From Halomonas icarae (GTDB taxonomy: Bacteria; Pseudomonadota; Gammaproteobacteria; Pseudomonadales; Halomonadaceae), in NCBI RefSeq assembly GCF_009901955.1, contig NZ_WUTS01000001.1, forward strand, positions 2,289,530-2,353,529: a stretch of DNA of 64,000 nt. The letters are read 5' to 3'. The translations under genes and the position numbers were made by a program. A model generated the notes under the pieces. It ran no database searches and was not told the origin of the DNA. It worked only from the letters and a program-made list of their open reading frames with translations. Below are positions 53,359 through 61,579 of the stretch, piece after piece (position 1 is the first letter of the stretch; each line of letters starts with the position of its first letter).

Positions 53359-54726
53359 TCATGCTCTCGATGCTTCAGGGACGGGCATCAGCTCACGGTC
53401 GCGGCTGATCCAGAGTGCCAGCAGCACCGCCGGAATCCCCATGACGGCGGAGATCAGGAAGAAGGTGGCATAGCCCTCGACCTCGACGACCAGCCCGCCG
53501 AAGCCGCTCAGGAACTTGCCTGGCAGGGTCATCAGCGACGAGAACAGCGCGTACTGCGTCGCGGTGTAGGCCCTCGAGGTCAGGCTGGAGAGAAAGGCGA
53601 TAAAGACCGCACTGGCCAGGCCATTGGCCAGGTTGTCGCCGACGATGGCCATGACCAGCATGGGCAGGCTCTGGCCGGTCAGCGCCAGGGCGCTGAACAG
53701 CAGGTTGGTCAGTGCGGCGGCCGTGGCGCCGAGCACCAGGAGCGGCCCGATGCCGTAGCGTGCCACCAGCAGCCCCCCCAGCATGCCCCCACCGATGCTC
53801 ATGGCGATACCGAACGCATTGGTGACGTTGGCGATCTCCTGGAGTGAGAAGCCCAGGTCGATATAGAGCGGGTTGGCCATGGACGCCATGGCCAGGTCGC
53901 TGATGCGAAATACCGCCACGAAGAGCAGCAGCCACAGGGCCTTGTGCCGATAGCGGGTAAAGAAGTCGGTGAAGGGGCAGACGATGGCGCCGATCACCCA
54001 GGCGCCCAGGCGCCGCAGGGGCTTGGGTCTTCCGCGACTGGACCGCAGGAAGGCGCGCACGCGTGGCTCGTGGATCAACTGCGTGCTCAGCGAGAGCCGC
54101 TCGGGTTCCGGGCGCACCAGCACCGTGATGATGCCGATGCCCACCAGTGCCGCCATGGTCAGATAGGCGGCCTCCCAGGAGAGCCAGGAGGCGACGTAGA
54201 GCGCCCCCGCACCGGCCGCCAGCAGGCCGCCCCGGTAGCCGATGATATAGGTGGAGGCCATGGCCGCCTGGATGTCCTCAGGCGCCGACTCGATGCGGAA
54301 GGCATCGATGGCGATATCCTGGGTGGCGCTGCCGAAGGCGACCAGCAGGGCGAAGGCGGCCACCAGGGGCAGCTGCCCGAGCGGGTCGATTCCGGCGAGC
54401 CCCACCAGCCCGGCGACGATCATTGCCTGAGCCAGCAGCATCCAGCCGCGGCGCTGGCCGAGGCGGCGAGTCAGCAACGGCAGTGGCAGGCGGTCCACCA
54501 CCGGCGCCCAGAAGAACTTGATCGAATAGAGCATGCCGATCCAGGCGAAGAAGCCGATCGCCGCCACCTCGACACCGTCGCTGCGCAGCCAGGCCGACAG
54601 CGTGGAGAACACCAGCAGGAAGGGCAGGCCGGCGGAGAAGCCCAGGAACAGCATGGTGATGACAGGCGCACGCAGATAGATCGCCAGGGCATCTTGCCAG
54701 CTTCTCTGCACGGGTGGCGTCGGCAT
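53359..54726 (-). CDS. ampG: AmpG-family muropeptide permease
   Basis: 455-residue major facilitator with 12 or more membrane helices. LRAPVITMLFLGFSAGLPFLL and GSATQDIAIDAFRIE are typical of AmpG. It imports GlcNAc-anhydroMurNAc peptides released by lytic transglycosylases for wall recycling; in many relatives it also influences AmpC induction. A lytic transglycosylase is encoded 1.6 kb away but on a separate unit. Confidence 0.9.
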   Translation of the reverse strand: MPTPPVQRSWQDALAIYLRAPVITMLFLGFSAGLPFLLVFSTLSAWLRSDGVEVAAIGFFAWIGMLYSIKFFWAPVVDRLPLPLLTRRLGQRRGWMLLAQAMIVAGLVGLAGIDPLGQLPLVAAFALLVAFGSATQDIAIDAFRIESAPEDIQAAMASTYIIGYRGGLLAAGAGALYVASWLSWEAAYLTMAALVGIGIITVLVRPEPERLSLSTQLIHEPRVRAFLRSSRGRPKPLRRLGAWVIGAIVCPFTDFFTRYRHKALWLLLFVAVFRISDLAMASMANPLYIDLGFSLQEIANVTNAFGIAMSIGGGMLGGLLVARYGIGPLLVLGATAAALTNLLFSALALTGQSLPMLVMAIVGDNLANGLASAVFIAFLSSLTSRAYTATQYALFSSLMTLPGKFLSGFGGLVVEVEGYATFFLISAVMGIPAVLLALWISRDRELMPVPEASRA

Positions 54727-54863
54727 GGGGCTCTCCTTGCAACGGTGTTAGAATCCTCGCCTCTTTCGCCGGGCGCCCGGCCCGCAAGCGGGGCGCACAA
54801 GCAACGAGCGATTGTTGCAGAGCCCCGGCAGTGATACCAGCATCCAGAGCGACGGGAGACCCC

Positions 54864-55397
54864 ATGAAGGAGAGCGATACGATCCGCCAGGAAGACGATG
54901 CGGCCGTGCCGCGCTGGTATGTGATCCAGTGCAAGGGGGGCGAATCCTTTCGCGCCACCGAGAATCTGCTCAACCAGGGCTTCGAGGTCTTCCATCCGGT
55001 ACTCGACGTTCAGAAGAAGCGCCGCGGCAAGCTGACCTGGGTCACCGAGCCGCTGTTTCCCTACTATCTGTTTATTCGCCTCGACCGACTGGTCAGCAAC
55101 TGGCGGCCGATCCGCTCCACCCGGGGCGTGTTGAAACTGGTCACCTTCGGCGATACGCCGGTCGCCGTGGATGACAGCCTGGTGGCGACCCTGCGCGACA
55201 AGGGTAACGAGCGCGACCAGGATGCCAACTTCTATTTCCAGGCCGGCGAGGTGGTGCAGATCACCGAAGGGCCCTTCAAGGAGCTGCAGGCGGTGTTCGA
55301 GAGCCACAAGGGGGAAGAGCGCGCCATCGTGCTGCTCAACATGCTGCAGCGTCAGCAGCGTCTGGAGATGCCGGTCGCCAATCTACGGCGCGGCTAG
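54864..55397 (+). CDS. rfaH: Transcription antiterminator RfaH
   Basis: 177 residues. The NusG-like N-terminal domain has WYVIQCKGGESFRATENL, GFEVFHPVL and EPLFPYYLFIRL; the C-terminal KOW-type region runs QAGEVVQITEGPFKELQAVFE. RfaH joins RNA polymerase at ops sites and opens long surface-polysaccharide operons. No ops-bearing operon is in this window, so targets lie elsewhere. RBS GGGAGA at 54854-54859. Confidence 0.9.
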   Translation: MKESDTIRQEDDAAVPRWYVIQCKGGESFRATENLLNQGFEVFHPVLDVQKKRRGKLTWVTEPLFPYYLFIRLDRLVSNWRPIRSTRGVLKLVTFGDTPVAVDDSLVATLRDKGNERDQDANFYFQAGEVVQITEGPFKELQAVFESHKGEERAIVLLNMLQRQQRLEMPVANLRRG

Positions 55398-55444
55398 GTC
55401 GCCCCCGCCCTGTCACGTTATCCCCTCCCACTCAGGAGAAGCCC

Positions 55445-55951
55445 ATGACCATCGCTCCCCAGTGTGTCGTCACGCTGCACTATGTGCTGATTGATGCCGA
55501 CGGCCGGGTCCTCGATGACTCCCGCGCCCGCCAGCAGCCCCTCGAATACCTGCACGGCCACCACAACATCGTCGCCGGCCTGGAGCGTGCCCTGGACGGC
55601 CAGGCCGAGGGGGCCGAACTGACCGTGACCCTGATGCCCGCCGAGGCCTATGGCCTGCGTAATGAGGCCCTCAAGCGCGAGGTGGGGCGGGACGCCTTTC
55701 CGGTTCCCGAGCTCTCGCCTGGCATGCGTTTCCAGACCCCTGGCGATGATGGCCCCCAGATCGTCACCGTCCTGGAGGTACATGACGACAGCGTGCTGAT
55801 CGACACCAACCATCCCCTGGCCGGTCAAATCCTGCGCTATGAGCTCGAGGTGCTGACGGTTCGTGAGGCCTCCCGTGCCGAGCTCGCCAAGGGCCACCCG
55901 CTGCCCCCCGACACGGACCACACCCAGGTTGAAGACAAGAAGCTGTTCTGA
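55445..55951 (+). CDS. FKBP-type peptidyl-prolyl isomerase, SlyD-like
   Basis: 168 residues. An FKBP half (VVTLHYVLIDADGRVLDDS, PLEYLHGHHNIVAGLERAL) is interrupted by an IF chaperone insert (PAEAYGLRNEALKREVGRDAFP), as in SlyD. The His/Cys-rich metal tail of E. coli SlyD is absent. It assists folding and may not act in nickel delivery. 47 bp after rfaH. Confidence 0.88.
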   Translation: MTIAPQCVVTLHYVLIDADGRVLDDSRARQQPLEYLHGHHNIVAGLERALDGQAEGAELTVTLMPAEAYGLRNEALKREVGRDAFPVPELSPGMRFQTPGDDGPQIVTVLEVHDDSVLIDTNHPLAGQILRYELEVLTVREASRAELAKGHPLPPDTDHTQVEDKKLF

Positions 55952-55954
55952 AAA

Positions 55955-56018
55955 CTGATCTGAATCAATTGGCTGATGGCTCCCGGCAGGCGCCGGAGCG
56001 TAACTTGATTCAGATCAG
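55955..56018 (+). promoter_or_regulatory. Two Anr/FNR boxes and class II promoter for the CcoM-like gene
   Basis: CTGAT-CTGA-ATCAA (55955-55968) and TTGAT-TCAG-ATCAG (56005-56018) each match TTGAT-N4-ATCAA at 9 of 10 positions and are exact inverted copies of one another. A -10-like TACAGT lies at 56041-56046, putting the second box at about -41.5, the class II FNR position. Expression would rise at low oxygen. Confidence 0.75.
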
Positions 56019-56080
56019 AATTCCCCCCGCCGTTCCGGCTTACAGTGGATTCAACACATCAGGGCGGGGAGGAGATCAAC

Positions 56081-56191
56081 ATGTATCTGGATGACGCTGT
56101 AGTCTTTGGGCTAGTCACCGTCGCGATGATGGTCGCTTTCATGGGTGGCTGGATCACCTTCATCGTGCGGGATCACCGCAAGAAGCGCTGA
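56081..56191 (+). CDS. CcoM-like small membrane protein (cbb3 oxidase subunit)
   Basis: A 36-residue product too short for ordinary gene calling: MYLDDAVVFG, a single membrane helix (LVTVAMMVAFMGGWITFIV), then RDHRKKR. GGGGAGGAG eight bases upstream is a very strong ribosome site, and a terminator follows. Size, the acidic-VV start and the basic tail resemble CcoM, the 37-residue subunit of the cbb3 cytochrome oxidase described in Pseudomonas stutzeri. Anr boxes upstream agree with a microaerobic oxidase role. The ccoNOQP genes are not in this window. The identity is from memory of CcoM and needs alignment. Confidence 0.7.
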   Translation: MYLDDAVVFGLVTVAMMVAFMGGWITFIVRDHRKKR

Positions 56192-56242
56192 AGTCAGTCA
56201 CGGCACGAGTCGTCAGGGGAGGGGGGAGTCATCCCCCCAGTG

Positions 56243-56271
56243 GGCCGACCTTCACGGGTCGGCCTTTTTTT
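56243..56271 (+). terminator. Intrinsic terminator after the CcoM-like gene
   Basis: GGCCGACC (56243-56250), loop TTCACG, GGTCGGCC (56257-56264), then seven T (56265-56271). A textbook intrinsic terminator 52 bp after the small gene. Confidence 0.92.
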
Positions 56272-56298
56272 GCTTATTCGATTTTGGCTCTTCGCCGA

Positions 56299-56946
56299 TC
56301 AGCGCGTGATCGCCAGGCGCTCCTCGGCGGGGCGCCAGTGGCGCTGCCAGGCGCGCATCACCCGCTCAGGGTACCAGGTCTTGCCCAGGCTGCCGTTGTA
56401 GCGGGCCAGGGCGTCGGTGAGATCACCGTTCTCCACCGCCAGGTAGTGGGCCAGTATCGTGCAGCCATAGCGCAGATTGCGCCAGGGGTCCTTGAGGTCA
56501 TCGGCGGGCAGGCCCAGCTCGCGGATCCAGAACGGCATGATCTGCATCAGCCCAACCGCCCCGGCAGAGGAGACCGCCTCGATTCGAAAGGCGCTCTCCA
56601 CCTGGATCAGGGCCAGCACCAGCTCGGGAGGCAGGCCCGCCAGGGTCGCCTCGTGATAGACCCGGCGCAGCAGCTCGTGGCGCAGTGTCGGTTCCTTGAT
56701 ATAGCGCTCGAGCGAGGGCTCCATGGCGTTGAGCCACTGACGCGCGGCCCACACCTCGGCCGGTGGGCGAGGGCGGGAGAGCGCCTCGTCGAGGGTGGTG
56801 CGCAGGGTGTGCGGCGCGGGCGGCAGCGGTTCGACCAGCAACGGCTTGCCGTCGGCCTCGAGCGCGCTTAGGAAGCCCTGCTCGTCGGCCGCTGACGCCG
56901 TCGCCAACCACCCGCCTATCACCAGGGCGACAAGCGGGCGCTGCAC
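56299..56946 (-). CDS. Lytic transglycosylase, SLT-domain
   Basis: 215 residues. A signal peptide (RPLVALVIGGWLATASA) precedes the SLT domain with catalytic Glu in LVLALIQVESAF and the following SAGAVGLMQIMP, then DPWRNLRYGCTILAHYL and ALARYNGS. It cleaves peptidoglycan in the periplasm to anhydro-muropeptides. A GTG start at 56946 lies one base after the proS stop, so it is coupled to proS; no ATG upstream fits the signal peptide. Confidence 0.87.
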   Translation of the reverse strand: MQRPLVALVIGGWLATASAADEQGFLSALEADGKPLLVEPLPPAPHTLRTTLDEALSRPRPPAEVWAARQWLNAMEPSLERYIKEPTLRHELLRRVYHEATLAGLPPELVLALIQVESAFRIEAVSSAGAVGLMQIMPFWIRELGLPADDLKDPWRNLRYGCTILAHYLAVENGDLTDALARYNGSLGKTWYPERVMRAWQRHWRPAEERLAITR

Positions 56947-56947
56947 G

Positions 56948-58672
56948 TTAACCCAGCTGAACCTTCTGACGCAGGAAGTCGAGGATCTCCCCGGCCGGCA
57001 CCATGGTGGCGTCGTTGTCACGGCGTCCCTTGTATTCCAGTTCACCCTTGTCCAGTCCGCGATCGCCCACCACCAGGCGGTGAGGAAGCCCCATCAGCTC
57101 GTGGTCGGCAAACTTCACCCCGGGGCGCAGGTCGCGGTCGTCCAGCAGCACCTCGAAACCGGCGGCGCTCAGCTCGGCATAGAGCTTCTCCGACTCCTCG
57201 CGTACGCGCTGTGACTTGTGGGCATTCATGGGCACCAGCGCGATATGGAAGGGAGCGAGGGCGTCGGGCCAGATGATGCCGGCGTCGTCATGGTTCTGCT
57301 CGATGGCGGCGGCCACCACGCGGGTGACACCGATGCCGTAGCAGCCCATCCAGGGGTGGATGGCACGGCCTTCGTCACCCAGCACGCTGGCGTTCATGGC
57401 CTCGGAGTATTTCTGCCCCAGCTGGAAGACATGACCGACCTCGATGCCGCGCTTGATGGCGAGCACACCCTTGCCATCCGGCGAGGGGTCGCCCTCGACC
57501 ACATTGCGGATATCGGCCACGCTGGGCAGTGCCACATCACGCTCCCAGTTGATGCCGAAGTAGTGCTTGCCGTCGATGTTGGCGCCGGCACCGAAGTCGC
57601 TCATCAGTGCCACGCTACGGTCGATGATGACCGGCATCTCGAGGTTGACCGGACCGAGGGAGCCGGGACCGGCACCCACCGCGGCGCGGATCTCCTCTTC
57701 ACTGGCCATGGTCAGCGGAGCGGCCACCTCGGGCAGGTTCTCGGCCTTCACCTCGTTGAGCTCGTGGTCACCACGCACCAGCAGGGCGATCAGGCCGTCC
57801 TCGGCGGCATGAACCATCAGTGTCTTGATGGTCTTCTCGATGGGCAGGCCGTGCTGCTCCACCAAGGCGGCGATGGTCCTGGCATCGGGGGTGTCGACCA
57901 GGCGCAGCTCCTCGCCGGGGGCGGCGCGCTGAACATCGCTGCCCAGCGGTGCCGGCAGTGCCTCGGCCTTCTCCATGTTGGCGGCGTAGTCGGAGTCGGT
58001 GGAGAAGACGATGTCGTCTTCACCGGACTCGGCCAGCACATGAAACTCGTGGGAGCCGGTACCGCCGATGGCGCCGTTGTCGGCGATCACCGGGCGGAAG
58101 TCCAGCCCCAGGCGGGTGAAGATCCGCGTGTAGGCGTCATACATCGCCTGGTAGGTCTCCTTGAGGGAGGCCTCGTCCACATGGAAGGAGTAGGCATCCT
58201 TCATGATGAACTCGCGGGAGCGCATGACCCCGAAGCGGGGGCGAATCTCATCGCGGAACTTGGTCTGGATCTGATAGAAGTTGGCCGGCAGCTGCTTGTA
58301 GCTGGAGATCTCCTTGCGGACCAGGTCGGTGATCACCTCTTCGTGGGTAGGGCCCACGCAGTAGTCGCGGTCGTGACGATCCTTGAGGCGCAGAAGCTCC
58401 GGGCCATACTGCTCCCAACGGCCGGACTCCTGCCACAGCTCGGCAGGCTGAACCGCCGGCATCAGCACTTCCTGGGCGCCCGCCCGGTTCATCTCCTCAC
58501 GCACGATGCGCTCGACCTTGCGCAGGGTCTTCACCCCCAGCGGCAACCAGGTGTACAGGCCGGAGGTGAGGCGGCGGATCATGCCGGCCCGCAGCATCAG
58601 CTGGTGGCTGATGACCTCTGCATCGGCGGGGGTTTCCTTCAGGGTGGAAATCAGCATCTGGGTAGCGCGCAT
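56948..58672 (-). CDS. proS: Prolyl-tRNA synthetase, bacterial type
   Basis: 574 residues. Class II core with [19 protein letters not shown], the motif 2 region [24 protein letters not shown] and motif 3 GCYGIGVTR. An editing (INS/YbaK-like) insertion occupies about 230-390, and the anticodon-binding domain (FHIALVPMN..., [20 protein letters not shown] in segments) is at the C-terminus. The start at 58672 has GAGGAA upstream. Confidence 0.95.
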   Translation of the reverse strand: MRATQMLISTLKETPADAEVISHQLMLRAGMIRRLTSGLYTWLPLGVKTLRKVERIVREEMNRAGAQEVLMPAVQPAELWQESGRWEQYGPELLRLKDRHDRDYCVGPTHEEVITDLVRKEISSYKQLPANFYQIQTKFRDEIRPRFGVMRSREFIMKDAYSFHVDEASLKETYQAMYDAYTRIFTRLGLDFRPVIADNGAIGGTGSHEFHVLAESGEDDIVFSTDSDYAANMEKAEALPAPLGSDVQRAAPGEELRLVDTPDARTIAALVEQHGLPIEKTIKTLMVHAAEDGLIALLVRGDHELNEVKAENLPEVAAPLTMASEEEIRAAVGAGPGSLGPVNLEMPVIIDRSVALMSDFGAGANIDGKHYFGINWERDVALPSVADIRNVVEGDPSPDGKGVLAIKRGIEVGHVFQLGQKYSEAMNASVLGDEGRAIHPWMGCYGIGVTRVVAAAIEQNHDDAGIIWPDALAPFHIALVPMNAHKSQRVREESEKLYAELSAAGFEVLLDDRDLRPGVKFADHELMGLPHRLVVGDRGLDKGELEYKGRRDNDATMVPAGEILDFLRQKVQLG

Positions 58673-58787
58673 GGGTCCGGCGTTTCCTCGGTAGTCAAAG
58701 GGGGGCCGCAAGGGCGGCAATGATGGTGGCATTGTACGGCCAAGCCACGGGCGCGGCAAAAGGCGCTCGTCTCGATGAAAGAAGTAC

Positions 58788-58835
58788 TATCGCATTGGGT
58801 CAAGATAACTGTATCGCGCGGGGTCAAGATAACGG
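58788..58835. repeat. 24-bp tandem duplication between proS and the DUF3307 gene
   Basis: Two adjacent 24-bp units (58788-58811 and 58812-58835) differ at about four positions and share the 13-mer GGGTCAAGATAAC. They lie between the proS promoter side and the end of the DUF3307 gene. No function assigned; the unit resembles dispersed short repeats rather than an operator. Confidence 0.75.
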
Positions 58836-58857
58836 TGATGTCGTGCATCCAGTTTTC

Positions 58858-59619
58858 CTACACTGGGCTGGATAGCAGAAGCCGCAGCGTCAGGCCCAGC
58901 ACCAGCGTCGTGGCAACGCTTATCAGGGTGCCCAGCAGCACGTATTCGGTCAGCTTGCGATCCCTCGCCTCACGCAGGTCGCCATAGCGCAGTACCGACT
59001 TGGCCGCGAGCAGAAAGCCCACGGCGGCGAGCTGATCCAGCAGCACCAGGGAGAGCACCAGCAGGCGCTCGAGCATGCCGATCTGTGCCCCGGCCCGGTC
59101 CAGCGTACCGGCCTCCTCGATCTGGCGGCTCCAGGGCGTCAACACCATGGCGATGGCAAACGACAGGGGGCGCGTCACGATCAGGTAGGCCGCCGCCACG
59201 CCCAGCACCCCGGGCGAGAGCAGCCAGGCACCGAGGGGTTCCAGCGGCGCCATGCTGCCGATCCAGGCCAGCCAGATCAGGAGGAGCACACTCAGGTGCA
59301 GCGCCTGGTCGAGCAGGAACCAGCGTAAGGTGCCGGGTAGCCGGGCCTTCACCAGATCGATTATCCAGTGGCTGACTCCCACCCCCAGGGCGCCGCCGAG
59401 TGCTCCTGCCGGCCCCGGCGCGTCGGGCAGCAACAGGGTCGCGACAAGCAGCACCAGGGCGGTGAGTCCCCCATGCACGGCACCGTGATAGTAGAGATGG
59501 CGTGAGCGGTGGCGTAGCCGAAAACGCTCTTCGACCCAGTGGCGTGGCTGCAGCAGGAAGTCGCCGACCAGATGGGCGAGCACCAGGCCCAGCAGCAGCG
59601 AGAGTTCGTTCGGTGTCAT
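58858..59619 (-). CDS. DUF3307 membrane protein paired with SatD
   Basis: 253 residues with about seven membrane helices. The N-terminal DUF3307 signature is seen as LLLGLVLAHLVGDFLLQPRHW and RSRHLYYHGAVHGGL, followed by GVSHWIIDLVK. The polar residues in the first helix (H-x3-D-x3-Q) and the later HxxxD could bind metal or form a channel/transport site (inference). The gene lies 2 bp from the satD stop, so the two form an operon. Function unknown. Confidence 0.82.
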   Translation of the reverse strand: MTPNELSLLLGLVLAHLVGDFLLQPRHWVEERFRLRHRSRHLYYHGAVHGGLTALVLLVATLLLPDAPGPAGALGGALGVGVSHWIIDLVKARLPGTLRWFLLDQALHLSVLLLIWLAWIGSMAPLEPLGAWLLSPGVLGVAAAYLIVTRPLSFAIAMVLTPWSRQIEEAGTLDRAGAQIGMLERLLVLSLVLLDQLAAVGFLLAAKSVLRYGDLREARDRKLTEYVLLGTLISVATTLVLGLTLRLLLSSPV

Positions 59620-59621
59620 GG

Positions 59622-60284
59622 TCAGCCAGCGTCCTTGTCGGCCAGGCGGGTCTCGAGATAGGCGAGGGTATCGCTGAGCAGTGGCCAGCGTGCCGCCTTC
59701 AGGCGTTTGTAGACGCTGGGCTGGCTGATGCCGAGATGCGTCGCCATGGCTTGCTGGGACAGGGTCCGCTCGAGGCTCAGCTGGACCACCTCCGCCGAAT
59801 AGGGGGACCAGCCAGCGAGCAGGTCATCGAGAAAGCGCATCAGCAACGCCAGGCTGCCATCGTCAGGGTCGTCGAGCAGTGTCAGCGCGAGATGTTCGCT
59901 GCCCTCTCCCAGGCGATCCAGTCGGTGCCCCGAGGCGACGAAGGGGGCGTCATCGGCTTCGGCGATGCGCAGGTCGGCGTGCCATCTGGCCGGCCCCACG
60001 GCCACCGCGATACGGGCATCCCAACGTTGGTCGGGTTCGGAGTGTTCGATCAGCGCCGCACGCAGGGCGATGGCCGCCGTCATGGCATGCCGAGCCCGGG
60101 GCAGGGCGATCTGGAAGCCATCGCCGCGAAAGCGCTCGGCATGACCCTGTTGTTGCCTGGCCAGGCGCTGCAGGCTGTCATCCAGGAGGCGATAGAGGCG
60201 ACGGCGGTCGCTCACCTTGCGTGAGTCGACCACGTCGCCGGTCAGTACGGCGATGCGTTGGGTCGGGGTGGTCTTCTCGAACAC
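59622..60284 (-). CDS. SatD-family regulator with cyclase-like domain and HTH
   Basis: 220 residues. Residues about 11-135 resemble a class III nucleotide-cyclase fold: IAVLTGDVVDSR with Asp17, FRGDGFQIAL with Asp55 (the two positions that bind metal in cyclases), and a late FVASGHRLDRLG like the cyclase AxRL segment. Residues about 175-198 form a helix-turn-helix (LSQQAMATHLGISQPSVYKR). SatD proteins were named from a Streptococcus mutans secretion/acid-tolerance locus; their biochemistry is not known to me. Three palindromes upstream are probable autoregulatory operators. Whether it makes or senses a nucleotide is inference. Confidence 0.8.
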   Translation of the reverse strand: MFEKTTPTQRIAVLTGDVVDSRKVSDRRRLYRLLDDSLQRLARQQQGHAERFRGDGFQIALPRARHAMTAAIALRAALIEHSEPDQRWDARIAVAVGPARWHADLRIAEADDAPFVASGHRLDRLGEGSEHLALTLLDDPDDGSLALLMRFLDDLLAGWSPYSAEVVQLSLERTLSQQAMATHLGISQPSVYKRLKAARWPLLSDTLAYLETRLADKDAG

Positions 60285-60313
60285 GCAGTCACTCCTTGAG
60301 CCTGCGTCTCAGT

Positions 60314-60389
60314 ATAGCCGCCTGTGGCTATGTCGCCAGTTTATAGCCTTTAAAGGCTATTAAATGGGTTTATAGCCCTTATGGGCTAT
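60314..60389 (-). promoter_or_regulatory. Three phased 18-bp palindromic operators upstream of satD
   Basis: ATAGCC-N6-GGCTAT occurs at 60314-60331, 60343-60360 (perfect palindrome) and 60372-60389. Starts are exactly 29 bp apart. They lie 30-105 bp before satD; the third overlaps the stop codon of the VWA gene. TATAAA-like -10 candidates fall at the operator edges, which suggests repression by SatD, whose HTH is encoded next door. Confidence 0.82.
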
Positions 60390-61576
60390 TTGTTCAGGGT
60401 TCGCATGGCGCTCTCCAGCCCCTCGAGAGTCATGGGGTACATGCGATCCTCGACCAGCTGGCGGATCAGCCGGGTGGAGTGGGTAACGTCCCAGGTGTGA
60501 CGTGGCATGGGGTTGAGCCATACCAGCCGAGGGAACTTGTCGATCACGCGCTTCAGCCACACCGCGCCGGCCTCGTCATTGAAGTGCTCCACGCTGCCGC
60601 CGGGATGGGTGATCTCGTAGGGCGACATGGCCGCATCGCCGACGATCACCACCTGATAGTCATCGCCATAGGTGTGCAGCAACTCCATGGTCGGGAGGCG
60701 TTCGGCATGACGGCGAGTCTGGGTGCCGGCACTGCTGCGCCACACCCCCTCGTAGATGCAGTTATGGAAGTAGTAGGCTTCCAGGTGCTTGAACTCCGAA
60801 CGGGCCGCCGAGAACAGCTCCTCGCAGGTGCGGACATGGTCGTCCATGGAGCCGCCCACATCGAGCAGCAGCAACACCTTCACCGCGTTATGGCGCTCGG
60901 GGCGCATCTGCACATTGAGCAGGCCGGCATCCCGCGCGGTTTCGCGAATGGTGGCATCGACATCGAACTCCTCCGCGGCCCCCTGGCGCGCGAACTTCCT
61001 GAGCCGGCGCAGCGCCATCTTGGTGTTGCGCGTGCCAAGCTCCAGGGAGTCGTCATAGTCGCGAAAGCGGCGCTCATCCCACACCTTGGCCGCACGCCGG
61101 TGGCGAGAGCCATCCTGGCCGATGCGAATTCCCTCCGGGTTATAGCCGTAGGCACCGAAGGGGCTGGTGCCGCCGGTACCGATCCACTTGTTACCGCCCG
61201 CATGGCGCTCCTGCTGCTCCTCGAGACGCTTCTTGAAGGTCTCGATCAGCTGCTCGAGGCCGCCCAGAGATTCGATTTGGGCCTTCTCCTCATCGGAGAG
61301 CTGCTTCTCGAACTCGCGGCGCAGCCAGTCATCGGGGATCAGCGCCTCGATGGCGGCGTCGAGGTTCTCGAGTCCTTCGAACCAGGCGGCGAAGGCCCGA
61401 TCGAAGCGGTCGAAGTGGCGCTCATCCTTGACCATCACGGTGCGGGCAATCTGGTAGAACGCCTCCATGTCGGCGAAGACCACGCCGCGTTCCACCACCG
61501 CATGGAGGTCGAGCAATTCGCGCAGCGATACCGGGACGCCGGCACGCTTGAGGGTCTCGAACAGGCCGATAAACAT
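60386..61576 (-). CDS. VWA-domain protein (CoxE-like)
   Basis: 396 residues. An N-terminal helical part (MFIGLFETLKRAGVPVSLREL, EALIPDDWLRREFEKQLSDEE) precedes a von Willebrand A domain with VKVLLLLDVGGSMDDHVRTC. The MIDAS DxSxS reads DVGGS, so one Ser is lost while a threonine-bearing loop remains (VIVGDAAMSPYEI supplies the late Asp). It pairs with a MoxR ATPase just upstream; such pairs act as chaperones that mature metal or redox complexes. Substrate unknown. Confidence 0.87.
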   Translation of the reverse strand: MFIGLFETLKRAGVPVSLRELLDLHAVVERGVVFADMEAFYQIARTVMVKDERHFDRFDRAFAAWFEGLENLDAAIEALIPDDWLRREFEKQLSDEEKAQIESLGGLEQLIETFKKRLEEQQERHAGGNKWIGTGGTSPFGAYGYNPEGIRIGQDGSRHRRAAKVWDERRFRDYDDSLELGTRNTKMALRRLRKFARQGAAEEFDVDATIRETARDAGLLNVQMRPERHNAVKVLLLLDVGGSMDDHVRTCEELFSAARSEFKHLEAYYFHNCIYEGVWRSSAGTQTRRHAERLPTMELLHTYGDDYQVVIVGDAAMSPYEITHPGGSVEHFNDEAGAVWLKRVIDKFPRLVWLNPMPRHTWDVTHSTRLIRQLVEDRMYPMTLEGLESAMRTLNK

Positions 61577-61579
61577 GGT

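Noticed and set aside
57218-58723. 501-codon plus-strand frame
   Set aside because: Antisense of proS, His/Gly/Val-rich shadow composition.
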